Assembly: GCA_023386315.1 (NCBI GenBank)
Contig: JAEWJZ010000017.1
Coordinates: 124,001-188,000 of the forward strand
From: Bacillota bacterium
Lineage (GTDB): Bacteria > Bacillota > Clostridia > Lachnospirales > Lachnospiraceae
Direction: 5' to 3'
DNA: 64,000 nucleotides
Shown here: piece after piece, positions 48,660-58,155 of the stretch
Layout of the letters: each line of letters begins with the position of its first letter
How positions within the stretch are numbered: the stretch's first letter is position 1
The notes under the pieces: generated by a model
The model's input: only the letters and a program-made list of their open reading frames with translations
What the model was told of the DNA's origin: nothing
The model's database searches: none
Translations under genes and position numbers: made by a program

Positions 48660-50570
48660 ATGAAAGAACAAAACGAATTTAAACCGTACATACCTGCTGA
48701 AAAGGTCACTCCGGAATTTACTGTTACCTCTATTGTTCTGGGTATCATTCTGGCTGTAGTCTTCGGTGCTGCAAATGCCTATCTCGGGCTTCGCGTCGGT
48801 ATGACCATCTCCGCCTCCATTCCCGCGGCAGTCATCTCCATGGGTGTGATCCGGGTAATCATGAAGAAAAACTCCATTCTGGAAAGCAACATCGTTCAGA
48901 CGGTTGGTTCTGCAGGCGAATCCCTGGCTGCAGGAGCTATCTTTACGCTTCCTGCACTTTTTTTATGGGCTGCAGAAGGAAAAATGGAAACACCAGGTAT
49001 CCTTGAGATCACCCTCATCTCTCTGATCGGAGGCATCCTCGGTGTTCTTTTCATGGTTCCGCTCAGAAACGCACTGATTGTGAAAGAACACGGAATTCTT
49101 CCTTATCCGGAAGGAACCGCATGTGCGGAGGTTCTGCTTGCCGGAGAAGAGGGCGGCGCCAATGCGTCTACAGTATTTGCCGGGATGGGATTTGCCGCAG
49201 TCTTTAAGTTTATCATCGATGGCATCAAACTGGTACCAGGCGAAGTATCCTTCCGGGTGAAGGGCTACGCCGGTGAGATCGGAACACAGATTTATCCGGC
49301 AGTCATGAGCGTGGGATATATCTGCGGACCAAGGATTTCCTCCTATATGTTTGCAGGAGGTATTATCAGCTGGCTGGTGTTCATCCCTGCCATCGTTCTG
49401 TTCGGAGCCGATTTAACCCTGTATCCTGGTTCTGCTCCCATTGGTGAGATGTTTGCAAAGGGAGGTGCCGGAGCAATCTGGGGAACCTACATCCGTTACA
49501 TCGGCGCCGGGGCACTTGCTGCAGGAGGTATCATCAGCCTTGTAAAATCTCTGCCGTTAATTATCCGTACCTTCCGGGATGCCGTCAAAGGACTGGGGCA
49601 GAACAGTGCCGGCAGCGGTCTTCGTACAGAACAGGATTTAAGCTTTCAGGTAATCCTGGGAGGTATCGCACTTCTCACCATTATCGTCTGGCTGGTTCCG
49701 GTCATTCCGGTGAGCCTTATAGGAGCCGTCATTGTTGTAATCTTCGGATTTTTCTTCGCTACCGTATCTTCCAGAATGGTAGGTCTGGTAGGAAGCAGCA
49801 ATAACCCTGTTTCCGGTATGGCGATTGCGACACTTCTGATTGCAACCATTGCTTTAAAAGCAACCGGAGACAGCGGAATCCATGGAATGAAAGGTGCGAT
49901 TGCCATCGGTTCCATTATCTGTATCGTTGCTGCGATTGCCGGTGATACGTCACAGGATTTAAAAACCGGTTATCTGCTGGGAGCTACACCGAAAAAGCAG
50001 CAGATCGGTGAGCTGATCGGCGTGGTCGCTGCCGCTTTTGCCATTGGAGGCGTTTTATATCTGTTAAACGCAGCATGGGGCTTTGGTTCTGAGCAGCTGG
50101 GCGCTCCCCAGGCCATGCTGATGAAGATGATTATTGAAGGGGTTATGGATAACAACCTTCCCTGGGCACTGGTATTTATGGGAGTCTTTTTAGCTGCTGC
50201 TGTGGAGATACTTGGAATTCCGGTTCTTCCCTTTGCAATCGGTGTTTATCTTCCCGTTCAGTTAAATGCATGCATCATGGTGGGGGGTCTGGTACGCCTC
50301 TACTTTGACAGAATGAAAAAAGACGATAAAAAGGAAAAAGAGCAGCTGATCAGCGATGGAATGCTTTACTGTTCGGGAATGATTGCCGGAGAAGGTCTGG
50401 TAGGTATCCTGCTGGCGCTTTTAGCAGTATTTGGCCTGGATAAGTCCCTGGATTTATCCTCAAAGCTCAATCTTCCTTCTCCTGTATTGGATTTTGGCAG
50501 TCTTGTTCTGTTTGGGCTTGTGATCTTAAGCCTGCTTAAATTTACAGTCTGGAAGAAAGTGAAAAAATGA
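48660..50570 (+). CDS. OPT-family oligopeptide transporter
   Basis: 636 residues from ATG 48660 (AGGGGGAATAC upstream; the ATG-like start at 48627 lies in the promoter). About 14-16 membrane helices. OPT features: ELTVTSIVLG-like start (PEFTVTSIVLGIILAVVFGAANAYLGLRVG), NIVQTVGSAGESLAAGAIFTLPAL, HGILPYPEGTACAEVL, and a C-terminal VEILGIPVLPFAIGVYLPVQLNACIMVGGLVR. The family takes up oligopeptides or metal chelates with protons. A PqqD-domain gene overlaps its end by 4 bp. Confidence 0.94.
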   Translation: MKEQNEFKPYIPAEKVTPEFTVTSIVLGIILAVVFGAANAYLGLRVGMTISASIPAAVISMGVIRVIMKKNSILESNIVQTVGSAGESLAAGAIFTLPALFLWAAEGKMETPGILEITLISLIGGILGVLFMVPLRNALIVKEHGILPYPEGTACAEVLLAGEEGGANASTVFAGMGFAAVFKFIIDGIKLVPGEVSFRVKGYAGEIGTQIYPAVMSVGYICGPRISSYMFAGGIISWLVFIPAIVLFGADLTLYPGSAPIGEMFAKGGAGAIWGTYIRYIGAGALAAGGIISLVKSLPLIIRTFRDAVKGLGQNSAGSGLRTEQDLSFQVILGGIALLTIIVWLVPVIPVSLIGAVIVVIFGFFFATVSSRMVGLVGSSNNPVSGMAIATLLIATIALKATGDSGIHGMKGAIAIGSIICIVAAIAGDTSQDLKTGYLLGATPKKQQIGELIGVVAAAFAIGGVLYLLNAAWGFGSEQLGAPQAMLMKMIIEGVMDNNLPWALVFMGVFLAAAVEILGIPVLPFAIGVYLPVQLNACIMVGGLVRLYFDRMKKDDKKEKEQLISDGMLYCSGMIAGEGLVGILLALLAVFGLDKSLDLSSKLNLPSPVLDFGSLVLFGLVILSLLKFTVWKKVKK

Positions 50571-50926
50571 GTGACATAAATAAAAAAAGCGGAAACTATC
50601 TGGATCGGATTCCGGTTCGGGCAGAACATATTCTCTGGACTGTGGAGGAAAGCGGTCTGGTGACACTGGATGTGGAAAACAGTGGAATATTTCACCGTTT
50701 TGCCCAGAGATTTTTTCATAAACCAAGGATCAGCCACATTCATCTGGATCCAATGGGAAGCTTTGTCTGGTGCCTGATTGATGGCAGCAGGGATATCTTA
50801 AACCTTTCCGCTTCCGTAAAGGAACGGTTTGGTGAGGAAGCCTCACCATTATATGAACGTCTCTCCAAGTACTTCCAGGTACTCCACAGCTATGGATTTA
50901 TCAGTTTCAGGAAAGAATCTCTGTAA
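50567..50926 (+). CDS. PqqD-family small protein coupled to the OPT transporter
   Basis: 119 residues; the ATG overlaps the OPT stop (ATGA), so it is translated by coupling. The pattern RISHIHLDPMGSFVWCLIDGSRDILNLSASVKERFGEEASPLYERLSKYFQVLHSYGFI fits PqqD: a beta part with L-D-x-x-G-x-x-W-x-L-I-D-G and a helical part. An N-terminal extension (about 1-45) is longer than in PqqD itself. PqqD domains bind leader peptides of ribosomal peptide products for radical SAM enzymes; none is nearby. Here it may present a peptide to the transporter (inference). Confidence 0.82.
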   Translation: MSDINKKSGNYLDRIPVRAEHILWTVEESGLVTLDVENSGIFHRFAQRFFHKPRISHIHLDPMGSFVWCLIDGSRDILNLSASVKERFGEEASPLYERLSKYFQVLHSYGFISFRKESL

Positions 50927-50943
50927 AATCACATATGGAATTG

Positions 50944-50994
50944 AAAAAAAAGGACGGCACCGTAAGGCTACTTACGATTCTGTCCTTTTCTTTC
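50944..50994. terminator. Bidirectional terminator between the PqqD-like gene and spoIVB
   Basis: AAAAAGGAC and GTCCTTTT with inner CGTAAG/CTTACG pairing around GCTA. Flanked by A and T runs; the two genes converge. Confidence 0.9.
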
Positions 50995-51007
50995 CTGGCA
51001 CTTTCTG

Positions 51008-52282
51008 TCAATGATTGATCATATTTTCTATAAAGATTCCGTAGCCTCTTGTTGAGTCCTGTATAAAAACATGGGTAACAGCTCCTATCAGCTTTCCATC
51101 CTGAATGATAGGACTTCCGGACATACCCTGAACAATTCCCCCGGTCAGTGCCAGAAGATCGGGGTCCGTGACTTTGATTACCATTCCCTTGCTTTTATGC
51201 GTTGTGGAATAATCTACCCGCTGGATTTCAATTTCGTAATCCCGTACTTTTCCGGATACATCACTTCGTATATAGGCTTTTCCCTTCTTTACATCCTGTC
51301 TGTAACCGATGGGTATGGCGTCCTGGGCTATGCTCTGCTTAAACCGTTCATTTACCGTACCGAATATTCCTTCTTCAGTATTTTCTTTAATTGCACCCAG
51401 ATTAGATCCCGGACCGTAATAAATGATTCCGCTCATCACACCTGGTTTTCCAAATGTCCCCTTTTCAATTCCAAGAATTGCTGTTTCATAGAGAGCTCCT
51501 TCTGTGATCTGAACAACATTTCCGGTATCACTGTCACTGATTCCGTGGCCCAGCGCTCCAAATTGTCCATTCATATCCACATAAGTCATGGTTCCGATTC
51601 CCTGGGTGTCGTCACGAACCCAGACTCCCAGTTTATAGGTTCCGTCCTCCGTTTCTATGGGATTCATCTTAATATCAATGTTTTCCTGGCCTCTTCTCAC
51701 CTTTAAAACTGCTTCAGAACCGCCTAGTTTATTCAGCTCATTCATCAGTGTTTCCTTGTCGCTAAGGGCGATTCCATTGATTGATTCCAGATAATCCCCT
51801 GACTGTAAAACACCAAAAGCGGGTTCCACAACCATTCCATCTTTTTTTGTTACATCTCCAGTACCGATTACCATGACTCCGTTTGATTTTAAATAAATTC
51901 CCACCGGAGTGCCGCATGGAACAGCGTATTTGGTATCTACTACATTTACCTGAATATCTTTTAACTGTATCCAGCCGAACAGCTTTAATCCCAGCTTATA
52001 GCTTCCCAGATTCTTTGAATACAGGGAGAACGGCTGATTCACCTGTAAATGAATCTGATCAGAAGGAATGTTGGAACTATTTTTCAGAACCACTTCCTCG
52101 CTGTCGGAATGCAGCGTCACATCAAAAGGCATGGAGAAATGAAACTGTTCTTCTTCTGCTGCAACGATGTTCAATTTGTCCGGAATCACCCTTTTCATAT
52201 AGAACCAGGTAAAACCGATACAAAAGATCAGGCTGATCCAGAACGCCCTTACAATTAGTTTATGAAATTTCTTTTTTGCCAT
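51008..52282 (-). CDS. spoIVB: SpoIVB serine peptidase
   Basis: 424 residues with AAGGAGG before the ATG. An N-terminal membrane segment (about 10-28), a PDZ domain (about 125-205, GVLQSGDYLESINGIALSDKETLMNELNKLGGSEAVLKVRR) and an S55 peptidase domain. Active-site segments are QFGALGHGISDSDTG with the His and VQGMSGSPIIQDGKLIGAVTHVFIQD with the Ser. In sporulation it is made in the forespore and cuts SpoIVFA to start sigma-K activation. It lies downstream of recN and upstream of spo0A, as in Bacillus. A -10-like CATACTA (52334-52340) hints at a sigma-G promoter, but the -35 is poor. Confidence 0.95.
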   Translation of the reverse strand: MAKKKFHKLIVRAFWISLIFCIGFTWFYMKRVIPDKLNIVAAEEEQFHFSMPFDVTLHSDSEEVVLKNSSNIPSDQIHLQVNQPFSLYSKNLGSYKLGLKLFGWIQLKDIQVNVVDTKYAVPCGTPVGIYLKSNGVMVIGTGDVTKKDGMVVEPAFGVLQSGDYLESINGIALSDKETLMNELNKLGGSEAVLKVRRGQENIDIKMNPIETEDGTYKLGVWVRDDTQGIGTMTYVDMNGQFGALGHGISDSDTGNVVQITEGALYETAILGIEKGTFGKPGVMSGIIYYGPGSNLGAIKENTEEGIFGTVNERFKQSIAQDAIPIGYRQDVKKGKAYIRSDVSGKVRDYEIEIQRVDYSTTHKSKGMVIKVTDPDLLALTGGIVQGMSGSPIIQDGKLIGAVTHVFIQDSTRGYGIFIENMINH

Positions 52283-52407
52283 CTCACATACCTCCTTAGA
52301 AGAATAAAGGAGACAATTTTTTGACTCCTTTCATAGTATGTGAGAATTCGGTAAAAACACTCTGTTATATTTTAGTTGAATTCATTTAATTCTGGTGTTT
52401 GGACCAG

Positions 52408-54078
52408 TTATGACTTTTTTAACTTTTTTTCTGCTGCAAGACGCTTCATCTCTCTGGCATTCTCTCTTACTGCATCCGTAATCTCTGCTCCGCCAAGAAG
52501 CCTTGCAAGTTCTTCCACCATTTCCTCATTATGCAGCGCATGGATTCCTGTGGTGGTTTTTCCAGCTTCTGCCGATTTTTTAATTTCAAAATGAGCATCT
52601 GCCATGGCCGCAATCTGCGGCAGATGGGTGATGCAGATTACCTGATGATTTTTTGCAATATAGGAAAGTTTCTCTGAAACCTTCTGAGCGGTTCTGCCGC
52701 TGATGCCGGTATCAATTTCATCAAAAATCAGGGTTGGGATATCATCAGAATCGGCAAGAACGGTTTTGATAGCCAGCATGATTCTTGACATCTCACCCCC
52801 CGAAGCTACGGATTTTAAAGGCTTTAAGGCCTCTCCCGGGTTGGCGGAGATCATAAATTCCGCTTCATCAAAACCATTGCCCGTATAATGATCCAGTCTG
52901 CCAAATTCCATATCAAAATTTACATCAATAAAATTTAAATCGTGCAGGCCTTCCTTGATTTTTTCAGTAAGTTCCTTTGCTGTTTCTTTTCTCATATGAG
53001 ATAATTGTCCGCATAAACCTTCCAGTTTATCCTCAGTCTTAAGAATCTCTTTTTCTGTCTGCTGTTTTAAACGGTCATAATCTTCCAGCTCACCCAGCCT
53101 TATTTTCTTTTCTTCCAGATTTTTGAAAATCAAATCAGCACCTTTTCCATATTTTGCTTCCAGATTATGGATTAAATCCAGACGCTCTTCTATTTTCTGA
53201 TAGTCTTCTTCATCAAAAGACAAATCCTCCAGATAAGAAGCGATCTCATGATTGATATCGCTTAAGATGGAATCCACATCAAAAAGCTGGTCTCTGATGG
53301 TCAGCAGACGTTCATCATAGGCTGCTGCCGATTCCACCTCTTTTAATGCCCGTCCTGTCACATCTGAATTCACCGCGTCATAAGCTACAGACAGACTTTC
53401 CATGATCTTTTTTCCATGAAGAAACAGACGGTACCTGGAGGAAAGTTCTTCCTCTTCTCCCTCTCTCAGTCCGGCATTCTCAATTTCTTCTATCTCATAA
53501 CGGATAAAATCCATCTCCCGGAGTCTGGTATCCTCATCAAGCTGAAACGACGCCAGGCGGTCCTTCAACCGCACATATTCCTTATAAGTCTCTGCAATAT
53601 TCAGTTTTAGCTCATGGGACTTTTTCTCCTGATAACGATCCAGGATCTCAAGATGTACTGACTTGTAAAGTAAAGACTGATGTTCATGCTGTCCATGAAT
53701 ATCGATCAGAAGACCGGTGATATCCCGCAGTTTTCCTGCAGTTACAGTTTCATCGTTAATTTTGCTTAAGCTTTTTGACGGCATGATTTTCTTTGAAATG
53801 ATAACGATGCCGTCCTGGTCCGGATATACATCCATTTCTTTTAACAGATGAATCTTGCGCGGATCGCTGACTGTAAAAATCAGCTCTATGTAGGCATACT
53901 CCGCCCCATTTCTGATCATGTCCTTCGGCACCTTGCCTCCTAAGGCAATGGTTACCGAGCCGATGATAATGGATTTTCCGGCACCAGTCTCACCGGTTAA
54001 GACATTGAGTCCTTCTTTAAACTCCACATCAGCTTTTTCAATTAATGCCAGGTTCTTTACGTGTAATTCTGAAAGCAT
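52408..54078 (-). CDS. recN: DNA repair protein RecN
   Basis: 556 residues. SMC-like ATPase: the start LSELHVKNLALIEKADVEFKEGLNVLTGETGAGKSIIIGSV holds the Walker A, and KTVLADSDDIPTLIFDEIDTGISGRTAQKVSEKL holds Walker B with the signature SGGEMSRIMLAI before it. The centre is coiled coil. RecN gathers broken DNA ends and aids RecA in double-strand-break repair. AAAGGAGGC precedes the ATG, 13 bp after argR. The recN-argR pairing is a conserved Firmicute feature. Confidence 0.97.
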   Translation of the reverse strand: MLSELHVKNLALIEKADVEFKEGLNVLTGETGAGKSIIIGSVTIALGGKVPKDMIRNGAEYAYIELIFTVSDPRKIHLLKEMDVYPDQDGIVIISKKIMPSKSLSKINDETVTAGKLRDITGLLIDIHGQHEHQSLLYKSVHLEILDRYQEKKSHELKLNIAETYKEYVRLKDRLASFQLDEDTRLREMDFIRYEIEEIENAGLREGEEEELSSRYRLFLHGKKIMESLSVAYDAVNSDVTGRALKEVESAAAYDERLLTIRDQLFDVDSILSDINHEIASYLEDLSFDEEDYQKIEERLDLIHNLEAKYGKGADLIFKNLEEKKIRLGELEDYDRLKQQTEKEILKTEDKLEGLCGQLSHMRKETAKELTEKIKEGLHDLNFIDVNFDMEFGRLDHYTGNGFDEAEFMISANPGEALKPLKSVASGGEMSRIMLAIKTVLADSDDIPTLIFDEIDTGISGRTAQKVSEKLSYIAKNHQVICITHLPQIAAMADAHFEIKKSAEAGKTTTGIHALHNEEMVEELARLLGGAEITDAVRENAREMKRLAAEKKLKKS

Positions 54079-54090
54079 GGCTTGCCTCCT

Positions 54091-54540
54091 TTATCCCGTA
54101 ACGAGTTTTTTCAGTTTGTCCATCATCAATATGGTATCATCTACTGTCCTGATGGCACACATGATGGTATCGTCTCCTGCAATGCAGCCTACCATTTCAC
54201 TAAAATGAAGGGCGTCAAGGGCTGCAGCTACCGCCATAGCCATTCCGGATACCGTCTTGATTACCAGTATATTCTGTGCCATATCCATGGATAAATAACC
54301 GTCTCTTAAGATCCGTATGTATTTATCGCTGAAAGATCCCTGATTCTGAAGCACCATATAACGCTGTTTTCCGGATTCTGACTGCACTTTCGTCAGCTTC
54401 AGCTCCCTGATATCTCTGGATACGGTCGCCTGCGTTACTGCAAAACCGGCCTGATTTAAATAATCCGCCAGTTCTTCCTGAGTCTCAATCTCATATTTTC
54501 CGATCAGTTCTACTATTTTACTGTGTCTTTCCAGTTTCAT
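54091..54540 (-). CDS. argR: Arginine repressor ArgR/AhrC
   Basis: 149 residues with AAGGAGGTGACAGG before the ATG. The N-terminal winged helix reads RHSKIVELIGKYEIETQEELADYLNQAGFAVTQATVSRDIRELKLTKV. The C-terminal hexamer and arginine-binding domain has GCIAGDDTIMCAIRTVDDTILMMDKL, including the acidic pair that contacts arginine. It represses arginine synthesis and activates its breakdown. Its place between nadK and recN is conserved in clostridia. Confidence 0.96.
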   Translation of the reverse strand: MKLERHSKIVELIGKYEIETQEELADYLNQAGFAVTQATVSRDIRELKLTKVQSESGKQRYMVLQNQGSFSDKYIRILRDGYLSMDMAQNILVIKTVSGMAMAVAAALDALHFSEMVGCIAGDDTIMCAIRTVDDTILMMDKLKKLVTG

Positions 54541-54552
54541 CCTGTCACCTCC

Positions 54553-55410
54553 TTAAATACCGGCCATCTTGTTTCGAAGATTATCCAAAAATGATAAATT
54601 TTTTAATTTAACCAATACCGTTTTGATCTCAGCGCGCCCAAGATCGATCCAGTCTCCAGGCAAAAGACTGACTGCCGAATCTCCGTCAAACACCGCTGCC
54701 TGGCTGATTCTTTCCTGCCCCATGATTTCAATCCGTATCCTGTCTTCTGCAGAAAGCACGATGCTTCTGGCATTGAGCGCATGGGAACAGATGGGTGTGA
54801 GCACCAGCATCCTGGAATCAGGTACGATAATTGGTCCTCCTGCAGATAAATTGTAGGCAGTGGAACCTGTGGGAGTTGCTGCAATGAGCCCGTCTGCTCT
54901 GTACTCCGTTAAGAATTCTCCGTTTACAAACACCTTAAACTGAAGCATCTTTAAGTATTCGCCTCTTGTTATGACAATTTCATTCAGAGCGATATCCCGG
55001 TAAAACTCCTTCCCGTTGCGGAATGCACTCCCGCTTAACATCATCCGCTCTTCCAGCTTATAGTCATCATAATAAAGGGCCAAAAGGGCTGATTCAATGT
55101 CTTCGGTCCTGGACACCTGGGTTAAGTAGCCCAGAGTTCCCCTGTTAATCCCAAGAATGGGAAGATTGCGTCCGGATAAGTCTCTGGCTGCCTGAATTAA
55201 AGTTCCGTCTCCCCCCAGAGTAATCACGCATTCCGTTTCCTGCGGCACCATGGCTGAATCGGTGTAATGCTTTCCTGCCTGCCATTCTACCTTTTCTCCT
55301 CTGCCGATCAGGCAGACTGCCCCCCTGGCAGTGAGAAATTCCCGGATTTGATCCGCGGTCTCCCGGGCTCCCTTTTTATCCGGATTCATGATTACGTAAA
55401 AATGTTTCAT
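54553..55410 (-). CDS. nadK: NAD kinase
   Basis: 285 residues. The kinase motif GGDGT is seen in VITLGGDGTLIQAARDLSGRNLPILGINRGTLGYLTQV, and the NAD-binding site in LIAATPTGSTAYNLSAGGPIIVPDSRMLVLTPICSHAL. It phosphorylates NAD to NADP with ATP. The start region IMNPDKKG is usual for the family. It lies 11 bp after tlyA and 12 bp before argR in the same direction, so cotranscription is very likely. It is absent from this position in B. subtilis but often here in clostridia. Confidence 0.95.
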   Translation of the reverse strand: MKHFYVIMNPDKKGARETADQIREFLTARGAVCLIGRGEKVEWQAGKHYTDSAMVPQETECVITLGGDGTLIQAARDLSGRNLPILGINRGTLGYLTQVSRTEDIESALLALYYDDYKLEERMMLSGSAFRNGKEFYRDIALNEIVITRGEYLKMLQFKVFVNGEFLTEYRADGLIAATPTGSTAYNLSAGGPIIVPDSRMLVLTPICSHALNARSIVLSAEDRIRIEIMGQERISQAAVFDGDSAVSLLPGDWIDLGRAEIKTVLVKLKNLSFLDNLRNKMAGI

Positions 55411-55421
55411 TCTAAGACTCC

Positions 55422-56237
55422 TTATTTGCCATCGCTTAAGTCTTTGTGAGCTTCTTCCACAACTTTTTCAGGATTTACACTGTATTCCAAAAAGCTCTCC
55501 CCGTCCGGATGATTTTTTAAATGGAGCAGATATTCGATATTTCCTTCCGGCCCCTTGATGGGAGAAAACTCCAGGTGAAGAACCTCAAATCCAATGCTGA
55601 TTCCATAGGATATCACCGACCGGATCACTTCCAGATGTACGGATTTTTCTCTTACAACACCTTTTTTGCCTACCTTTTCACGGCCTGCTTCAAACTGCGG
55701 CTTAATCAGGCAGACGATCTGTCCATCTTCCGTAAGAAGATTTTTAACCGGTAAAAGTACCTTGGTAAGGGAGATAAAGGATACATCGATGGAAGAAAAC
55801 TCAATCCTGTCCTTAATATCCTCAGACGTTACATAACGGATATTGGTCTTTTCCATACAGACCACCCGCTCATCATTGCGAAGCTTCCATGCAAGCTGCC
55901 CATGCCCTACATCCACGGCATAGACCTTAACAGCGCCGTTTTGAAGCATGCAGTCTGTAAATCCGCCGGTAGAAGAGCCTACGTCCATACAGACCTTCCC
56001 CTCCAGCGTGACGTCAAAATGAGTCATGGCCTTTTCAAGCTTTAACCCGCCGCGGCTCACATATTTTAACGTGCTGCCTCTCACTTCAATGACTGAAGTC
56101 TCCTCAAATGTGGAACCTGCCTTGTCCTCCTTATCACCGTCAACGTATACGATTCCCGACATGATGATGGCCTTTGCCTTTTCCCTGGACTCAGCATGTC
56201 CCTGTTTTACTAATAGCACATCCAATCGTTCTTTCAT
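55422..56237 (-). CDS. tlyA: TlyA-family rRNA methyltransferase / hemolysin-like
   Basis: 271 residues. An S4 RNA-binding domain (RLDVLLVKQGHAESREKAKAIIMSGIVYVDGDKEDKAG, 3-45) is followed by an FtsJ-like methyltransferase domain with VSRGGLKLEKAMTHF, CMDVGSSTGGFTDCMLQNGAVKVYAVDVGHGQL (SAM-binding loop) and CLIKPQFEAGREKVGKKGVVR. TlyA methylates 2'-O positions of rRNA; the Firmicute YqxC branch is less studied. Its ATG lies one base after the dxs stop region, so translation is coupled. Confidence 0.95.
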   Translation of the reverse strand: MKERLDVLLVKQGHAESREKAKAIIMSGIVYVDGDKEDKAGSTFEETSVIEVRGSTLKYVSRGGLKLEKAMTHFDVTLEGKVCMDVGSSTGGFTDCMLQNGAVKVYAVDVGHGQLAWKLRNDERVVCMEKTNIRYVTSEDIKDRIEFSSIDVSFISLTKVLLPVKNLLTEDGQIVCLIKPQFEAGREKVGKKGVVREKSVHLEVIRSVISYGISIGFEVLHLEFSPIKGPEGNIEYLLHLKNHPDGESFLEYSVNPEKVVEEAHKDLSDGK

Positions 56238-56238
56238 T

Positions 56239-58140
56239 TCAATTCATCTTATCCTTCCATTCCCTGTTCTGGCGTTCCATATCTAAATATTCCTTCTTCA
56301 TGCGCCAGATTATGGAATCACTGTCAATCCCAAGTCCTTTTCGCAGCAGTGAAACGTTTCCGTGCTCCACATATGCATCCGGAAGGGCGATGTTTAATAT
56401 CTTTACATCAGGATAGTGTTCATGTATATAACCGTTGATCAGGCAGCCAAACCCGCCCTGAAGAACATTCTCTTCCATAGTCACAATCAGCCAGTGGCTG
56501 CTCGCCAGATCATCGATCAGCTTTTTATCAAAGGGTTTGATAAAGCGTCCGTTTGCAAGAGTGCAGTTCCAGCCTTCCGCTTTTAACTTCTGCCTTACGT
56601 GCTCGCCCGTGCTTACCATGCTTCCCACTGCCAGAAGGGCGATATCCTTTTCCCGATAAATGATTTCGCCTTTTCCATATTCAATAGGGGTTTTAAATTC
56701 TTCCAGCCCCTGATAGGCCGTTCCTCTCGGGTAGCGCACTGCGATGGGACTGTCAAGGGAAAATGCAAATTCCAGCCCTTTTGCCAGCTCCCAGTCGTTT
56801 TTCGGTGCAAATATACTCATATTAGGTATGGCGCTTAAGAAAGAAAGGTCAAAGATTCCCTGATGGGTTTCTCCGTCACTGCCCACAAGCCCTGCCCGGT
56901 CAACCGCAAATACCACCGGGAGGTTCTGAATACACACATCATGCAGCACCTGGTCAAAGCCTCTCTGCAAAAATGAGGAATAAACAGCCACTACCGGCTT
57001 TAAGCCGCCTGCTGCCATTCCCGCCGCCGAAGTCACCGCATGCTCTTCTGCAATCCCCACATCGAAAAAGCGGTTCGGGTACAGACTGGAAAACCGTTTT
57101 AATCCGGTTCCGTCAGGCATCGCAGCGGTAACAGCCACAATCTTCTTATCGTCTTTCGCAAGACGGCAGATGGTCTTTGAAAACACATCTGTATAGCTTA
57201 AATTCTTCTTTTCATTTTTGGGCCTGCCTGTCAGGATATTAAAGGGCTCCACTCCGTGAAACTTGGATGGATTTTTTTCTGCAGGGGCATATCCTTTTCC
57301 CTTTTTGGTAATCACATGAACCAGTACGGTATGATCCAGATTCTTTGCCTCTCTTAAGGTCCTTGTCAAAGCCTTGATATTATGACCGTCTACCGGACCT
57401 AAATAGGTGATCCCCATATTTTCAAACAGCATTCCGGGAATCAGAAGCTGTTTAATTCCGTTTTTCGTCCGGCTGATTTTATCAATGAGCTGTTCCCCGA
57501 TAACCGGAATTCTGGAAAGCGTGTTGGTTACGTGTTTTTTTAAATCCAGATATCCGTTGCCGGTTCGTATGCTGTTTAAATAGGTGGACATGCCGCCCAC
57601 ATTTTCGGAAATGGACATATTGTTATCATTCAGAATGATAACAAAGTTCTTCTTCATCTGGGCTGCGTTATTTAAAGCCTCGTATGCCATTCCTCCTGTT
57701 AAGGAACCATCTCCGATTACTGAAACAACAAAGTGGTCCTCTCCCAGCACATCTCTTGCCTGGGCAAGTCCAAGTCCGGCAGAAATAGAAGTGGAACTGT
57801 GTCCGGTATCAAAGGCATCACAGGGGCTTTCCTTACGCTTTGGGAAACCGCTCATGCCGCCGTACTGGCGCAGTTCATCAAATTCCATTCTTCTTCCGCT
57901 TAAGATTTTATGAGTATAGGACTGATGCCCCACATCCCAGACAATCTTATCCTTTGGCAGATTAAAAGCAAGATAAATTGCCATGGTCAGTTCCACCACG
58001 CCTAAATTAGAGGCCAGATGACCGCCGGTTGTACTTATTTTTTCTATTAAAAAATCACGGATTTCCTGACTTAAAATCGTCAGCTCCTGTCTGGAGAATT
58101 TCTTTATATCGTCAGGTCCGTTAATCAGTTCCAGTATCAT
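56239..58140 (-). CDS. dxs: 1-deoxy-D-xylulose-5-phosphate synthase
   Basis: 633 residues, normal length. Thiamine diphosphate site: VVSVIGDGSLTGGMAYEALNNAAQMKKNFVIILNDNNMSI. The N-terminal part has GGHLASNLGVVELTMAIYLAFNLPKDKIVWDVGHQSYTHKILSGR. The pyrimidine domain has DVGIAEEHAVTSAAGMAAGGLKPVVAVYSSFLQRGFDQ. It condenses pyruvate and glyceraldehyde 3-phosphate, the entry step of the MEP isoprenoid route. It follows ispA directly, so precursor supply and chain elongation are made together. AAAGGAT precedes the ATG. Confidence 0.97.
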   Translation of the reverse strand: MILELINGPDDIKKFSRQELTILSQEIRDFLIEKISTTGGHLASNLGVVELTMAIYLAFNLPKDKIVWDVGHQSYTHKILSGRRMEFDELRQYGGMSGFPKRKESPCDAFDTGHSSTSISAGLGLAQARDVLGEDHFVVSVIGDGSLTGGMAYEALNNAAQMKKNFVIILNDNNMSISENVGGMSTYLNSIRTGNGYLDLKKHVTNTLSRIPVIGEQLIDKISRTKNGIKQLLIPGMLFENMGITYLGPVDGHNIKALTRTLREAKNLDHTVLVHVITKKGKGYAPAEKNPSKFHGVEPFNILTGRPKNEKKNLSYTDVFSKTICRLAKDDKKIVAVTAAMPDGTGLKRFSSLYPNRFFDVGIAEEHAVTSAAGMAAGGLKPVVAVYSSFLQRGFDQVLHDVCIQNLPVVFAVDRAGLVGSDGETHQGIFDLSFLSAIPNMSIFAPKNDWELAKGLEFAFSLDSPIAVRYPRGTAYQGLEEFKTPIEYGKGEIIYREKDIALLAVGSMVSTGEHVRQKLKAEGWNCTLANGRFIKPFDKKLIDDLASSHWLIVTMEENVLQGGFGCLINGYIHEHYPDVKILNIALPDAYVEHGNVSLLRKGLGIDSDSIIWRMKKEYLDMERQNREWKDKMN

Positions 58141-58155
58141 AATTTTTTTAATCCT

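Noticed and set aside
52334..52340. Sigma-G promoter of spoIVB based on CATACTA
   Set aside because: The -10 matches exactly, but the sequence 17-18 bases upstream does not resemble the -35 consensus, so it is not listed as a feature.
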